A DNA stretch of 64,000 nt, from NCBI RefSeq assembly GCF_907165045.1, contig NZ_CAJRAU010000003.1, positions 62,001 through 126,000 of the forward strand. Reading direction: 5' to 3'. Positions within the stretch are counted from its first letter, which is position 1. Every line of letters begins with the position of its first letter. Positions 35,084 through 44,229 of this stretch are shown in pieces. This DNA is from Dyadobacter linearis (GTDB lineage Bacteria; Bacteroidota; Bacteroidia; Cytophagales; Spirosomataceae). The notes beneath the pieces are model-generated. The model was given only the letters and a program-made list of their open reading frames with translations, was not told the origin of the DNA and did no database searches. A program made the position numbers and the translations under genes.

Positions 35084-36232
35084 TCAGGAATTATCAGACC
35101 GGGTCTTTTGAAAAAACAAGCGTACCAGTTGAAAAGTTGCGTCACGGACTAACCCGAAAGCTTCCGTTTGCGCGGTTTCCAGGTCCATTGGCCGGTTTAA
35201 AACTGATACTGCGTAAGTAATACCCGCCTCCCGGCTCTGCTCAGAAGTAATTTGTAGTGTTCCGCACACAGCCGCAAGCGGAACATCATATTGTTGACAA
35301 TGGTCCGCAAGTCCTTTCACGACCTTTCCGCTCAATGTCTGTTCATCAATTTTACCTTCACCTGTAATTACCAGATCGGCGTTTTTGATCAACTCCTTAA
35401 TATTACTTTGCTCGATTACGATACTGACCCCGTCTTTTAATGTTGCATTCAAAAACCACATACAACCTGCCCCAAGCCCGCCAGATGCACCAGCGCCCGG
35501 AATTTCGCTATAATCTTCATAGAAAGTTTCAGCGGCTATTCTCGCCAGATTTCTCAGTCCATTATCCAGCGTTTCTACCATTTCAGGCGTTGCGCCCTTT
35601 TGCGGACCATAAATATAAGCAGCGCCATTTTGACCAAATAATGGATTGGTAACATCGCAAGCTACTTCAATAGAAATATCCTTTAGTCGTGGATCCGCAT
35701 TGGTAGTGTCAATGTAGGTTATCAAACCGAGCGACTCGCCAGTTGGCGCAAGCTGTGCATTGTTTTTATCTAAAAACCGGTAACCCAGCGCCGCCGCTAC
35801 GCCAATACCTCCGTCGGTTGTGGCACTGCCGCCGATTCCCAGGATGATCTTAGTTACGCCTCTATTCAAAGCATCTAATATCAGCTCACCGGTTCCAAAA
35901 GTAGTGGTCAATGCAGGATTTCGCTCTGATGTTTTTAAGAGCTTCAAACCAGAAGCGGCGGCCATTTCTATAAATGCCACTTTGTGATCCGAAGATAAAC
36001 CGTAGGAAGCGTCCATTTCGCGGCCAAGCGGGTCTGTTGCTCTTGTGGTGACCGAGATTCCACCTGCCTGCTTTGTCAAAATCTGAGCTGTACCCTCGCC
36101 TCCGTCTGCCAGCGGTACCGTTGTCACATTCGCCTTAGGAAATGCAAGCAAAATCCCTTCCCTGATCGCATCACAAACTTCGTTCGCTTCCAGCGAACCG
36201 CGGAATTTATCGGGTGCAACGAGAATATTCAC
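35084..36232 (-). CDS. Glycerate kinase (GlxK/GarK family)
   Basis: A 382-residue class II-type glycerate kinase. It begins MNILVAPDKFRGSLEANEV and contains VPLADGGEGTAQIL, ILGIGGSATTDGGIGVAAALGY, GAGASGGLGAGCMW and VITGEGKIDEQTLSGKV, all conserved in the family. It phosphorylates D-glycerate to 2- or 3-phosphoglycerate with ATP. It sits between PBP1A and uvrC, 18 and 15 bases from each. The cluster looks like a loose operon, not a pathway. The final residues (FFQKTRSDNS) are polar and variable. Confidence 0.93.
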   Translation of the reverse strand: MNILVAPDKFRGSLEANEVCDAIREGILLAFPKANVTTVPLADGGEGTAQILTKQAGGISVTTRATDPLGREMDASYGLSSDHKVAFIEMAAASGLKLLKTSERNPALTTTFGTGELILDALNRGVTKIILGIGGSATTDGGIGVAAALGYRFLDKNNAQLAPTGESLGLITYIDTTNADPRLKDISIEVACDVTNPLFGQNGAAYIYGPQKGATPEMVETLDNGLRNLARIAAETFYEDYSEIPGAGASGGLGAGCMWFLNATLKDGVSIVIEQSNIKELIKNADLVITGEGKIDEQTLSGKVVKGLADHCQQYDVPLAAVCGTLQITSEQSREAGITYAVSVLNRPMDLETAQTEAFGLVRDATFQLVRLFFQKTRSDNS

Positions 36233-36250
36233 AAGGCGGTTTGAAAAAAA

Positions 36251-38551
36251 TTAGAACAACACACCTTCATCGTTGGAGCGCGAAGGCGGTACATAAGTGT
36301 CGGTACTGTCGCCGGCAGGCACATTTCCGCATTCACGTACGTAGTTTTCTGGCTTATTAAATGGCCCTTTACGGTATTGGACCAAAGTCTGGTCTGCATA
36401 TACTTTTTGCATGAACATCCCCCAGGCCGGCATCGCCACGCGACCTCCCTGACCCAGCGCAATCGTACGGAAGTGAATCGCGCGATCCTCACCGCCTACC
36501 CAGATTCCGGAAACCAGATTTTGAGTAATACCCATAAACCAGCCGTCGGAATAGTTGGAAGTTGTTCCCGTTTTGGCAGCAATTTCATTACCGTCGGTTA
36601 CGCCCCACTGTCTCAATCTGCCTGCCGTGCCACCCGGATCTTCCACGGCACCACGCATTAGATAGAGCATATTATATGCCATATTAGCGCTGATCTCCTG
36701 ATTTTGCTTCTGGAAAAACTCCTGCAATACATTCCCATAACGGTCTTCAATGCGCAGAATGGTCATAGGTTCTGTGCGGTGTCCTCCATTTGCAAATGCG
36801 CAATAGGCTCCCACCATTTCATAAACCGACACGTCACTGATTCCCAGACAAAGGGAAGGTACCGCTTGCAAATTACTTGTAATACCAAGCTTATGTGCAT
36901 ATTCAACAACCGTCTTAGGCCGCACCATTTTCATCAGGTGTGCACTCACTGTGTTGATAGATTTTCCAAGTGCCTGTCGCAGGGATAGTGACTGATAGGA
37001 GTATTTGTTATTCGAGTTGCTAGGCGACCAGCCTCCCGGCACGCCGTCAGACGGACCAAAGTAAACCGGCTGATCAGTAACGTGGTCGCATGGAGTAAGA
37101 AAGCTTTTATCCAATGCTGACACATATACAAACGGCTTAAACGTGGAGCCCGGTTGGCGTGAACCCTGTTTCACGTGATCGTATTTGAAATATCTGAAAT
37201 TAATACCTCCCACCCAGGCTTTCACATGACCGTTTCTCGGATCCATGGACATCATCCCGGCACGTAAGAAACGTTTGTAATAGGCGATCGAATCGATCGG
37301 GCTCATCATCATTTCCTTCTCTCCATCCCAAGTAAAAACCTTCATTTTGTAAGGTTTTTTCATAATTTTCCACGCCGCTTCTTCTCCCAGATCTCTTTTC
37401 AGCGAGATAAAATGCGGTGATTTTTTAGCCGCGGCGGTCAGGAAGCCGGGTATTTCCTTTCCATTGTCGAAAGTCCAGGGATTTCTGCCTTTCCAATGCG
37501 CGTCAAAAAGTCTCTGCTGCTCTTTCATGTGCTCTTTCAAAGCATCTTCCTGATAGCGCTGCATTCTCGAATCAATGGTAGTATAAATGCGTAAGCCACT
37601 GGTATAGAGATCGTAATCTTTGTCGTGTTCTTCATTATAGATCTTCACCCAGCTTTTGAGGTAATTCCGCATGGATTCCCGGAAGTAAGGCGCCAGTCCG
37701 GTATTGTGACTATCGACCGTGAAGTTCATTCCGAGTGGCTTTTCCTTGTATACCAGAAAATCCTCTTCGGGAATGTAATCGTATTTCATCATTTGCGCCA
37801 GTACCGTATTCCGCCGGTTTGTCGCATTATTGGGAAAGCGTAATGGATTAAACAGCGTCGGATTTTGCAACATACCTACCAGCAATGCGGCTTCGGTCAC
37901 ATTCAGGTCCCAGGCTTCTTTATCGAAATACGTTTTCGCAGCAACCTTAATACCGTAAGTGTTATTACCAAAGGATACGGTGTTCAGGTACATTTGCATG
38001 ATTTCCTGCTTCGTATATTTTCTTTCCAGGATCACCGCCAGCACCCATTCCTTTGTTTTAGCGATCACAATCCGAACCACCGGTATTTTACCCAATAACC
38101 CTTCATATTCTTCCGATCGGGTATTAAAAAGGTTTTTAGCTACCTGCTGCGTGAGCGTACTTCCACCTCCCGAACTTGCATTTCCTGAAACAACTCCTTT
38201 AAAAACACGCAGCAAGCTTCTCGCATCAATACCGGAATGGTTTACAAAACGGGCATCTTCTGTCGCCACCAGTGCGTCGATAAGGTTGGGAGATATTTGC
38301 GAAATATCGATTTGCGTCCTGTTTTCGAAGAAATACTTGCCCAGCGATTTTCCGTCTTCACTAATCAGCTCGGAGGCTAGCTCACTTTTTGGGTTTTCAA
38401 GAATTTTCAGATCTGGCATTCCTCCAAATAGCCAAAAGAAATTAAAGCTAACCGCAACTATATATAGGATAACCAGACCGACTCCAAGTCCCACATACTT
38501 CCATAGACGTATGATGGTACGACGATACTTTCCGGGTTGCAATTCAATCAT
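36251..38551 (-). CDS. Penicillin-binding protein 1A (bifunctional peptidoglycan synthase)
   Basis: A 766-residue class A PBP. An N-terminal membrane anchor (about 18-40) precedes a glycosyltransferase GT51 domain whose catalytic Glu is in ATEDARFVNHSG, with SGGGSTLTQQVAKNLF. The transpeptidase domain has the active-site Ser in GSTFKPFVY, the SxN motif in KSINTVSAHL and KTGTTSNYSDGW. It polymerises and cross-links the cell wall in the periplasm. The gene follows the PorW-like gene by 50 bases and precedes glycerate kinase. Length and motif order are normal, and the C-terminal tail is short and polar. Confidence 0.96.
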   Translation of the reverse strand: MIELQPGKYRRTIIRLWKYVGLGVGLVILYIVAVSFNFFWLFGGMPDLKILENPKSELASELISEDGKSLGKYFFENRTQIDISQISPNLIDALVATEDARFVNHSGIDARSLLRVFKGVVSGNASSGGGSTLTQQVAKNLFNTRSEEYEGLLGKIPVVRIVIAKTKEWVLAVILERKYTKQEIMQMYLNTVSFGNNTYGIKVAAKTYFDKEAWDLNVTEAALLVGMLQNPTLFNPLRFPNNATNRRNTVLAQMMKYDYIPEEDFLVYKEKPLGMNFTVDSHNTGLAPYFRESMRNYLKSWVKIYNEEHDKDYDLYTSGLRIYTTIDSRMQRYQEDALKEHMKEQQRLFDAHWKGRNPWTFDNGKEIPGFLTAAAKKSPHFISLKRDLGEEAAWKIMKKPYKMKVFTWDGEKEMMMSPIDSIAYYKRFLRAGMMSMDPRNGHVKAWVGGINFRYFKYDHVKQGSRQPGSTFKPFVYVSALDKSFLTPCDHVTDQPVYFGPSDGVPGGWSPSNSNNKYSYQSLSLRQALGKSINTVSAHLMKMVRPKTVVEYAHKLGITSNLQAVPSLCLGISDVSVYEMVGAYCAFANGGHRTEPMTILRIEDRYGNVLQEFFQKQNQEISANMAYNMLYLMRGAVEDPGGTAGRLRQWGVTDGNEIAAKTGTTSNYSDGWFMGITQNLVSGIWVGGEDRAIHFRTIALGQGGRVAMPAWGMFMQKVYADQTLVQYRKGPFNKPENYVRECGNVPAGDSTDTYVPPSRSNDEGVLF

Positions 38552-38601
38552 CAGGATGTGGATTATTTATTGAAGTTTAACAAAGATAGGATTTAAGGAA
38601 A

Positions 38602-40800
38602 TTACCTTTTACCCATAGACAGGGAATTGAATTCCTGCATTTCTTTTAACCGAGGCAGATATACGCTGGCCGGATATAGCCGCATAAATTCCGTTATCGC
38701 CTGACCGTAAGCATCTTTGCCTCTTACTTTGCCGATCAGGAAAACGCGGAGCAATGCAAATTTATCCTCCATTGAACCACCTTTGTACGCGGGTAAATTC
38801 CGCTCGATATCTTCCAGTGCCTTTACATATTCGCCTTTTGAATAAAGCATGTAAACCGCCTCATATTCTTTAATAGGGTTGCCGGAGTTACCAGCAGCAT
38901 CGGTTGATTTACTGACCAGCCGGGCATAAGTTGAGTTTGGAAATTCGCTCAGAAGCTTGGATTTCCAGGAAGCCTTGTTCTGGTTTTCTTCTTCGTAGCT
39001 CAGGTATAAAAGGTAATATATCTCGTCCTTGTACTGCGTTTGGGGATATTCGCTCAGCATTCTATTAAAAGTCGCGATCGCGCGCTGTGACTCCTTCAGG
39101 TCAAATCTGTAAATTTTTCCAAGTCCGTACAATGCGGTTTCCTTTCTTAATTGTGAGTCCGCAAACTGGGCGTCGGTCAGCGGAACGTTCTTTTTGAGCA
39201 GATCGTGGGCCTGATCCCATTCTGGCGTCCCTTTTTTCATTCCCTCGTCGGCTGCAAGCGTATTTACCGCAGTTGTACTATCAGTACCTGCCGGGTTATT
39301 GCCGGAAGCTGCCTGCAAAGGCCGGCTGCTTCTGCGCCAGTCATCTTCCAGCGGCCGGTTTCCCCATATTCTTTTGAAATCCAGTTTTGCCTGATTGATC
39401 AAAGCAGGATCATACAGTTCCCAGCGACGCTCATTTCCATTTGCAAGCGGATTTGGAATGCCCTGCTTATTGGCATTCTGCGCTGCCAATGCTGCTTTTC
39501 GCTCGTTTGCCTCCGCTTCCAGTCTGCGCTTCTCCTGATCCTCAATGATTGCGTCAATTTTATTATCCAGCGCGGCCGGATTCATTTTAGCAAGATTTTG
39601 CAGACTGTCTTCAGTTGTGACAATGGTATATTCAGCTACAAAGCTATCCAGAGCGCGTTTTCTTTCTGAAACCAGTAAATATTCCGGTGCTTCCCGTGGG
39701 AGAATGGTCAATGCACTATCATAATACGCTTTCGAAACCTCAAAATTTTCAAGTGATTCGTAATTGATCCTGGCCAGTTGCAGGTAAGTATATGCTTTTT
39801 GCTGTAAATTCCCTTTTGATGCTACTGCGGCTTTTTGCAAATATCCTACTGCTTCCGGTATCTGTTTTCTGTGTTCAGCCAGCAAACCCATTGTGAAATA
39901 GATCCTGTCGCGCAAATCGTCATTTTTTCTATCCCGCAGCATCTTATCAAAACCGATCGAGTTCAGGTCTTTATTTGGATTCAATACCACTTCATTTTGC
40001 AATGAATTCATGGCAGAATAGAATCCAAGGTCGTAGGAAGGCCGGTTCTTGGAAACGCTCCGGTAATGTTTATTTGCAAGCCCATATTGGCCCAACCTGT
40101 CATACATCTGCGCCGCAGCAAAATGAATGCGGGCAGTTTCAATAGATTTTTTCAACAATGGAAAAGTCTCTTCCAGGATCGCGACAGAAGTGAGGTATTC
40201 ACCGTTTTGCTGGTGGAGATATGCTTTGGTAAGATAAAAATCCCGAATGGAAGACTTGTCGAGCGGCTGCTGGCTAAGGTGTTCGGCCACGCCAAGCGCA
40301 TTGGAATAATCCTTTCTGACAATGTAGGCACGCATTAAAAGGATCAATGCGTCATTTTTATCATTCTCGTCGCGACCATTGGCATATACATATCGCAATG
40401 CTTCCAAACCATCCGCCCACTGTCCCAAATAAAGTCTGGATTTACCCAAAACAATATAACTGTTATCCAGCCACTTGCTGTTCTGGTGCTTTTCTGCGAC
40501 GATCGAAGCTTTTCGAATTGCATTGTCCAGCTGCGGTTTCACAGGTTGCGCCAGGATAGAATCCATCGGCAGCAATATGGGCAGAAGCTGATTATAATCT
40601 TCCTTGAACGCTTTTTTCATCGCGAACTCTGCTTCCAGCATATCCTGCTCCGCCATAAAATACGCATTGTATCTGGCAGAAATATTGTGAAAATTCACTG
40701 CTCCCGGCCTCGTACTGAACTGCGAACAAGCTGTCAGCAAGATAGAAAGCGCAAGGTAAGGTGTGATTCTTCTGATATGAGAGGCAAAACTTTCGATCAC
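38602..40800 (-). CDS. PorW/SprE-like TPR lipoprotein of the type IX secretion system
   Basis: A 732-residue lipoprotein. The signal peptide ends in a lipobox LLTACSQ, with the lipidated Cys near residue 25. Many TPR-like helix pairs follow (KWLDNSYIVLGKSRLYLGQW, ETARIHFAAAQMYDRLGQYG, KAYTYLQLARINYESLENFE). A conserved N-terminal block FHNISARYNAYFMAEQDMLE is typical of the PorW/SprE family. PorW connects the outer-membrane translocon and core motor parts of the T9SS, and SprE is needed for gliding. The start at 40800 is followed by a plausible signal peptide. It is the first gene of the minus-strand run toward uvrC. Confidence 0.85.
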   Translation of the reverse strand: MIESFASHIRRITPYLALSILLTACSQFSTRPGAVNFHNISARYNAYFMAEQDMLEAEFAMKKAFKEDYNQLLPILLPMDSILAQPVKPQLDNAIRKASIVAEKHQNSKWLDNSYIVLGKSRLYLGQWADGLEALRYVYANGRDENDKNDALILLMRAYIVRKDYSNALGVAEHLSQQPLDKSSIRDFYLTKAYLHQQNGEYLTSVAILEETFPLLKKSIETARIHFAAAQMYDRLGQYGLANKHYRSVSKNRPSYDLGFYSAMNSLQNEVVLNPNKDLNSIGFDKMLRDRKNDDLRDRIYFTMGLLAEHRKQIPEAVGYLQKAAVASKGNLQQKAYTYLQLARINYESLENFEVSKAYYDSALTILPREAPEYLLVSERKRALDSFVAEYTIVTTEDSLQNLAKMNPAALDNKIDAIIEDQEKRRLEAEANERKAALAAQNANKQGIPNPLANGNERRWELYDPALINQAKLDFKRIWGNRPLEDDWRRSSRPLQAASGNNPAGTDSTTAVNTLAADEGMKKGTPEWDQAHDLLKKNVPLTDAQFADSQLRKETALYGLGKIYRFDLKESQRAIATFNRMLSEYPQTQYKDEIYYLLYLSYEEENQNKASWKSKLLSEFPNSTYARLVSKSTDAAGNSGNPIKEYEAVYMLYSKGEYVKALEDIERNLPAYKGGSMEDKFALLRVFLIGKVRGKDAYGQAITEFMRLYPASVYLPRLKEMQEFNSLSMGKR

Positions 40801-40935
40801 AAGGATGGTATTAGTGATGGTGCTTTTCTTCTTCTTACTAGAAAACTAAAACGGCATTTTAAATAAAACCGTATCGAAGATAATGGCATTTGTGAAATTT
40901 GGAGCAATTTTACCTTAATATTATCAACCTTCACC

Positions 40936-41184
40936 ATGGACAGCGAAAGCACAGGGAACGGAAAGGAAAACGGGAAGCTGGTGGTTAAAAATCAGTCTTC
41001 CAAGTTTTTAAAATATTCCGGGCTGGCCACTCAGATGCTCGGCACAATTCTGCTCTTTACTTATGGAGGGTATTGGCTTGACAATCACCAGCAAAATGGG
41101 GTGCCCGTTTGGACCCTTATACTGTCGCTCACATCTATCGCCGGCTCGCTTTATATGCTGATCCGGAGTTTTTCAAAACCGTAA
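40936..41184 (+). CDS. AtpZ/AtpI family protein of the ATP synthase operon
   Basis: An 82-residue membrane protein of the AtpZ type. It has a polar N-terminus (about 1-28) and two transmembrane helices (YSGLATQMLGTILLFTYGGY, then WTLILSLTSIAGSLYMLI) with the WLDNHQ-like acidic loop between them. AtpZ/AtpI proteins help assemble the c-ring or supply magnesium. It opens the plus-strand ATPase operon. Upstream, TTTG (40889-40892) and TACCTTAA (40911-40918), 18 bases apart, are a weak promoter candidate. The next gene begins 23 bases downstream. Confidence 0.85.
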   Translation: MDSESTGNGKENGKLVVKNQSSKFLKYSGLATQMLGTILLFTYGGYWLDNHQQNGVPVWTLILSLTSIAGSLYMLIRSFSKP

Positions 41185-41207
41185 ACCGGTCTATCCTATT
41201 ATTACAA

Positions 41208-41567
41208 ATGTTACGTACGATTTTAGCGACAGTCTTTTTGGGAATTGTATTATTCCTTGTTCAATACTTTTACCCGGGATCCATTCTTCACTCCTATATA
41301 TGGTACATTCTGATCTTCTTTGTTGGATTGTCTTTTTTAGGTCACCGGCTGATGGAAATAGGATTACGAAACAACCGGGAGAAATTTGTCACTTTTTACC
41401 TTTCCTTCACCGTTGCGCGTATCATACTCAGCTTGGTATTCATCGCTGCATTTTTATATCAGGGGCTAACTGATTCATTCCTATTTGTTATCAACTTTTT
41501 TGCACTCTATTTATTTTATACATGTTTTGAAATATATGGTTTGTATCGTAACTTGCGCCGCGATTGA
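41208..41567 (+). CDS. Small four-helix membrane protein of the ATP synthase operon
   Basis: A 119-residue integral membrane protein with about four hydrophobic helices (LRTILATVFLGIVLFLVQYF, YIWYILIFFVGLSFLG, IILSLVFIAAFLYQGL, FALYLFYTCFEIYGLYRNL). Its place between atpZ and atpB fits an AtpI-like assembly or Mg-handling factor, but the sequence is too plain to prove it. The frame is open upstream to 41109, which would overlap atpZ. I chose the ATG at 41208 because it begins the first helix and leaves a 23-base gap. The AtpI role is inference from position. Confidence 0.75.
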   Translation: MLRTILATVFLGIVLFLVQYFYPGSILHSYIWYILIFFVGLSFLGHRLMEIGLRNNREKFVTFYLSFTVARIILSLVFIAAFLYQGLTDSFLFVINFFALYLFYTCFEIYGLYRNLRRD

Positions 41568-41591
41568 CAAAGCATAGTATTTCAAGCATTT

Positions 41592-42686
41592 ATGTATATC
41601 TATATCAAACGTTTTTTTGCAGTTGCCCTGGTAGCTACTACCTGCCTTTTCAGCGTTCCGGCAAGTGCCGACGAACCTACTCAGCATGAGCACGAAAAGG
41701 TGACTGAAAGCATTAATGAGGAGGAGCATAAAATTGAACATAAGCTTGAAGAGTCAGAAGCGAAGTTCGATATCGGCAGCATGATCATGCACCATATTGC
41801 TGACTCTCACGAATGGGAAATCACCCACGGTGTAGTAATACCACTTCCGGTTATCCTTTATTCAGCAGACCGGGGACTTGAAGTTTTTTCTTCTTCTAAC
41901 TTCCACAACGAGCACCACGAATACAACGGTTACCACCTGGTTCACGGTGATTCCGAGCAGATTGTTCCCGTTGACGAATCCCGCAAGATCTACGATTTCT
42001 CCATTACCAAGAATGTAGCGTCAATGCTGATCAGCGCAGTTATTCTGATACTTGTTTTCACAAGCATTGCCCGTTTTTATAAAAACAACAAGAATAAGGC
42101 TCCCAAAGGGTTTCAGTCCGCGATGGAGGTTATCATCCTTTTTATCCGCGACGAAGTTGTGAAACCAAACGTGGGTCCGAAATACGAAAAATACCTTCCT
42201 TACCTGCTCACATTGTTCTTCTTTATTCTGATCAACAATATCATGGGCTTGCTTCCGGGATCGGCTAACCTGACAGGTAATATCGCAGTAACAATGACGC
42301 TGGCGGTTTTAACCTTCATCATCGTTCACCTGAATGCAAACGGACACTACTATAAGCACCTTGTAAAACCAACCGGCGTACCAGTTCCATTGTTGCTGAT
42401 TATGATCCCGGTTGAGATCGTAGGTGTATTTATGAAGCCTTTCTCATTAATGGTTCGGCTTTTTGCCAACATTACTGCGGGCCACATTATCCTTTTAAGT
42501 CTTTTCGGTCTGATCTTTATATTCCAAAGTTTCGTGATCGCGCCTGTTATTTCGCTTTTCGCCCTGTTCCTCAACTTTATCGAGATCATGGTCGCATTTA
42601 TCCAGGCATTTATCTTTACCCTTTTATCGTCCATGTACATCGGCAGCGCTATTGAAGAACATAGCCATGCTGACCACGGACATTGA
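41592..42686 (+). CDS. atpB: F-type ATP synthase subunit a, with long exported N-terminus
   Basis: A 364-residue subunit a of the F0 proton channel. A cleavable-looking signal peptide (about 1-27, ending VPASADEP) precedes about 100 residues rich in His and Glu (HEHEKVTESINEEEHKIEHK). The membrane core starts near residue 138 and carries the essential channel Arg in MVRLFANITAGHI and GNIAVTMTLAVLTFIIVH. The C-terminus is EEHSHADHGH, also His-rich. Subunit a guides protons past the c-ring. The N-terminal extension is longer than in model bacteria, but long subunit a is common in Bacteroidota. Confidence 0.95.
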   Translation: MYIYIKRFFAVALVATTCLFSVPASADEPTQHEHEKVTESINEEEHKIEHKLEESEAKFDIGSMIMHHIADSHEWEITHGVVIPLPVILYSADRGLEVFSSSNFHNEHHEYNGYHLVHGDSEQIVPVDESRKIYDFSITKNVASMLISAVILILVFTSIARFYKNNKNKAPKGFQSAMEVIILFIRDEVVKPNVGPKYEKYLPYLLTLFFFILINNIMGLLPGSANLTGNIAVTMTLAVLTFIIVHLNANGHYYKHLVKPTGVPVPLLLIMIPVEIVGVFMKPFSLMVRLFANITAGHIILLSLFGLIFIFQSFVIAPVISLFALFLNFIEIMVAFIQAFIFTLLSSMYIGSAIEEHSHADHGH

Positions 42687-42718
42687 TTCTGAATCTCTTT
42701 TTATCAATTATATTTTAA

Positions 42719-42994
<276 letters not shown>

Positions 42995-43055
42995 TCGACA
43001 CTGGACTTAGTCCTTACTTCAAATGCATTAGGCTGAGAAGTAAAATGAAACTCTT

Positions 43056-43084
43056 CGTGGAAGCATTAGGCTTCCACGATTTTT
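43056..43084 (+). terminator. Terminator-like hairpin between atpE and atpF
   Basis: CGTGGAAGC (43056-43064) pairs perfectly with GCTTCCACG (43070-43078), loop ATTAG, followed by ATTTTTG. The stem is 9 bp with a short T-run, so it may stop only part of the transcription. It lies 62 bases after the atpE stop and 39 bases before atpF, in a 128-base gap that is long for this operon. Confidence 0.65.
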
Positions 43085-43122
43085 GAAAAAAGAGAGCTAC
43101 TTACACTTAAACTCATTATTCT

Positions 43123-43617
43123 ATGTCATTGCTTACTCCAAACCCAGGTCTTATATTCTGGATGCTTGTAGTATTCTTATTGGTGGTTTTTATCCTTGCC
43201 AAATTCGCCTGGAAACCAATCATCAAAGGACTTAAAGACCGTGAAAACGAAATTCAGGGTGCATTGGACCTGGCTGAAAAGACCAGAGCTGAAATGATCC
43301 AGTTGAAATCTGACAACGAAAAACTGATAGCTGAGGCGAATGCAGTTCGTGATCAGATCCTTCGCGAAGCAAAAGATGCGGCCGACCGTACCATTGCTGA
43401 ATCGAAAGATAAGGCGGCTGTGGAAGCGCAGAAAATGATCGAAAATGCCCAAGCTGCAATCCGTAACGAACAGCAGCTGGCAGTATCAAAAATCAGAAAA
43501 GAAGTAGCTACACTTTCTCTTGAAATCGCTGAAAAAGTATTGCAGCGTGAATTGAAAGATAAGGAAGCTCAGGAAAATTTGATCGCGGAACTTGCTTCTT
43601 CTGCACGTCTTAATTAA
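43123..43617 (+). CDS. atpF: F-type ATP synthase subunit b
   Basis: A 164-residue subunit b. There is one N-terminal membrane helix (FWMLVVFLLVVFILAKFAW, about 11-29), then a long charged amphipathic helix (ENEIQGALDLAEKTRAEMIQ to AIRNEQQLAVSKIRKEVATL) that forms the peripheral stalk. Its dimer links F0 to the delta subunit. It is read after the atpE-atpF hairpin and 15 bases before atpH. Confidence 0.94.
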   Translation: MSLLTPNPGLIFWMLVVFLLVVFILAKFAWKPIIKGLKDRENEIQGALDLAEKTRAEMIQLKSDNEKLIAEANAVRDQILREAKDAADRTIAESKDKAAVEAQKMIENAQAAIRNEQQLAVSKIRKEVATLSLEIAEKVLQRELKDKEAQENLIAELASSARLN

Positions 43618-43632
43618 AACATTTGATTTACG

Positions 43633-44169
43633 ATGTCAGTAAGTATAGTAGCTGCCAGATATGCAAAATCGCTGATTGAACTCGCCAAAGAGCAGAATGT
43701 GCTTGAAGCAGTTTACCAGGATATGATTTTGTTCAAAGACACTGCCGACAAAAACAGAGGTTTGATGCTTGCATTGAAAAGCCCTGTTGTTCGTCACGAG
43801 AAGAAATCAGGTATTCTGAAAGCCCTGTTCGAAGCGCGCGTTAACCCGGTGTCTTATGCGATCTTCAAGATCATCACCAAAAAGAACCGTGAGTCGATCC
43901 TGGATGAAATTGCCAACGAATTCATAAAAGCATATAACCTGAACCAGGGAATCCAGAAAGCGACCGTAGTGACTACTACCCCGCTCACTGAGGAACTGCG
44001 TCAGCAATTCAAAGAAATCGTTAAATCCGCAACAGGAAGAACGGTACAACTTGCCGAGAAGATCAATCCAGCCATTATCGGTGGCTATGTATTGACTATT
44101 GAAGACCGTCAGATTGACGCATCTTTGAGGACCAGGTTGAATGAACTTAAATTACAGTTAACAAACTGA
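43633..44169 (+). CDS. atpH: F-type ATP synthase subunit delta
   Basis: A 178-residue delta subunit (OSCP homologue). It has the N-terminal six-helix bundle (VAARYAKSLIELAKEQNV) and the C-terminal signature VKSATGRTVQLAEKINPAI and IGGYVLTIEDRQIDASLRTR. It joins the b-dimer to the alpha3-beta3 head. A strong terminator begins 24 bases after its stop and the next gene is on the other strand. The operon therefore ends here, without atpA and atpG, which must lie elsewhere. Confidence 0.94.
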   Translation: MSVSIVAARYAKSLIELAKEQNVLEAVYQDMILFKDTADKNRGLMLALKSPVVRHEKKSGILKALFEARVNPVSYAIFKIITKKNRESILDEIANEFIKAYNLNQGIQKATVVTTTPLTEELRQQFKEIVKSATGRTVQLAEKINPAIIGGYVLTIEDRQIDASLRTRLNELKLQLTN

Positions 44170-44192
44170 AATTTTTATCTGCATAATTTGGA

Positions 44193-44225
44193 AGACCCGG
44201 CTGCTATGCGGCCGGGTCTTTTTTT
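44193..44225. terminator. Intrinsic terminator after atpH
   Basis: AGACCCGGC (44193-44201) pairs perfectly with GCCGGGTCT (44211-44219), loop of 9 bases, followed by six more T residues. It ends the ATPase operon; the convergent isomerase gene stops 5 bases further on. Confidence 0.9.
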
Positions 44226-44229
44226 GTTC

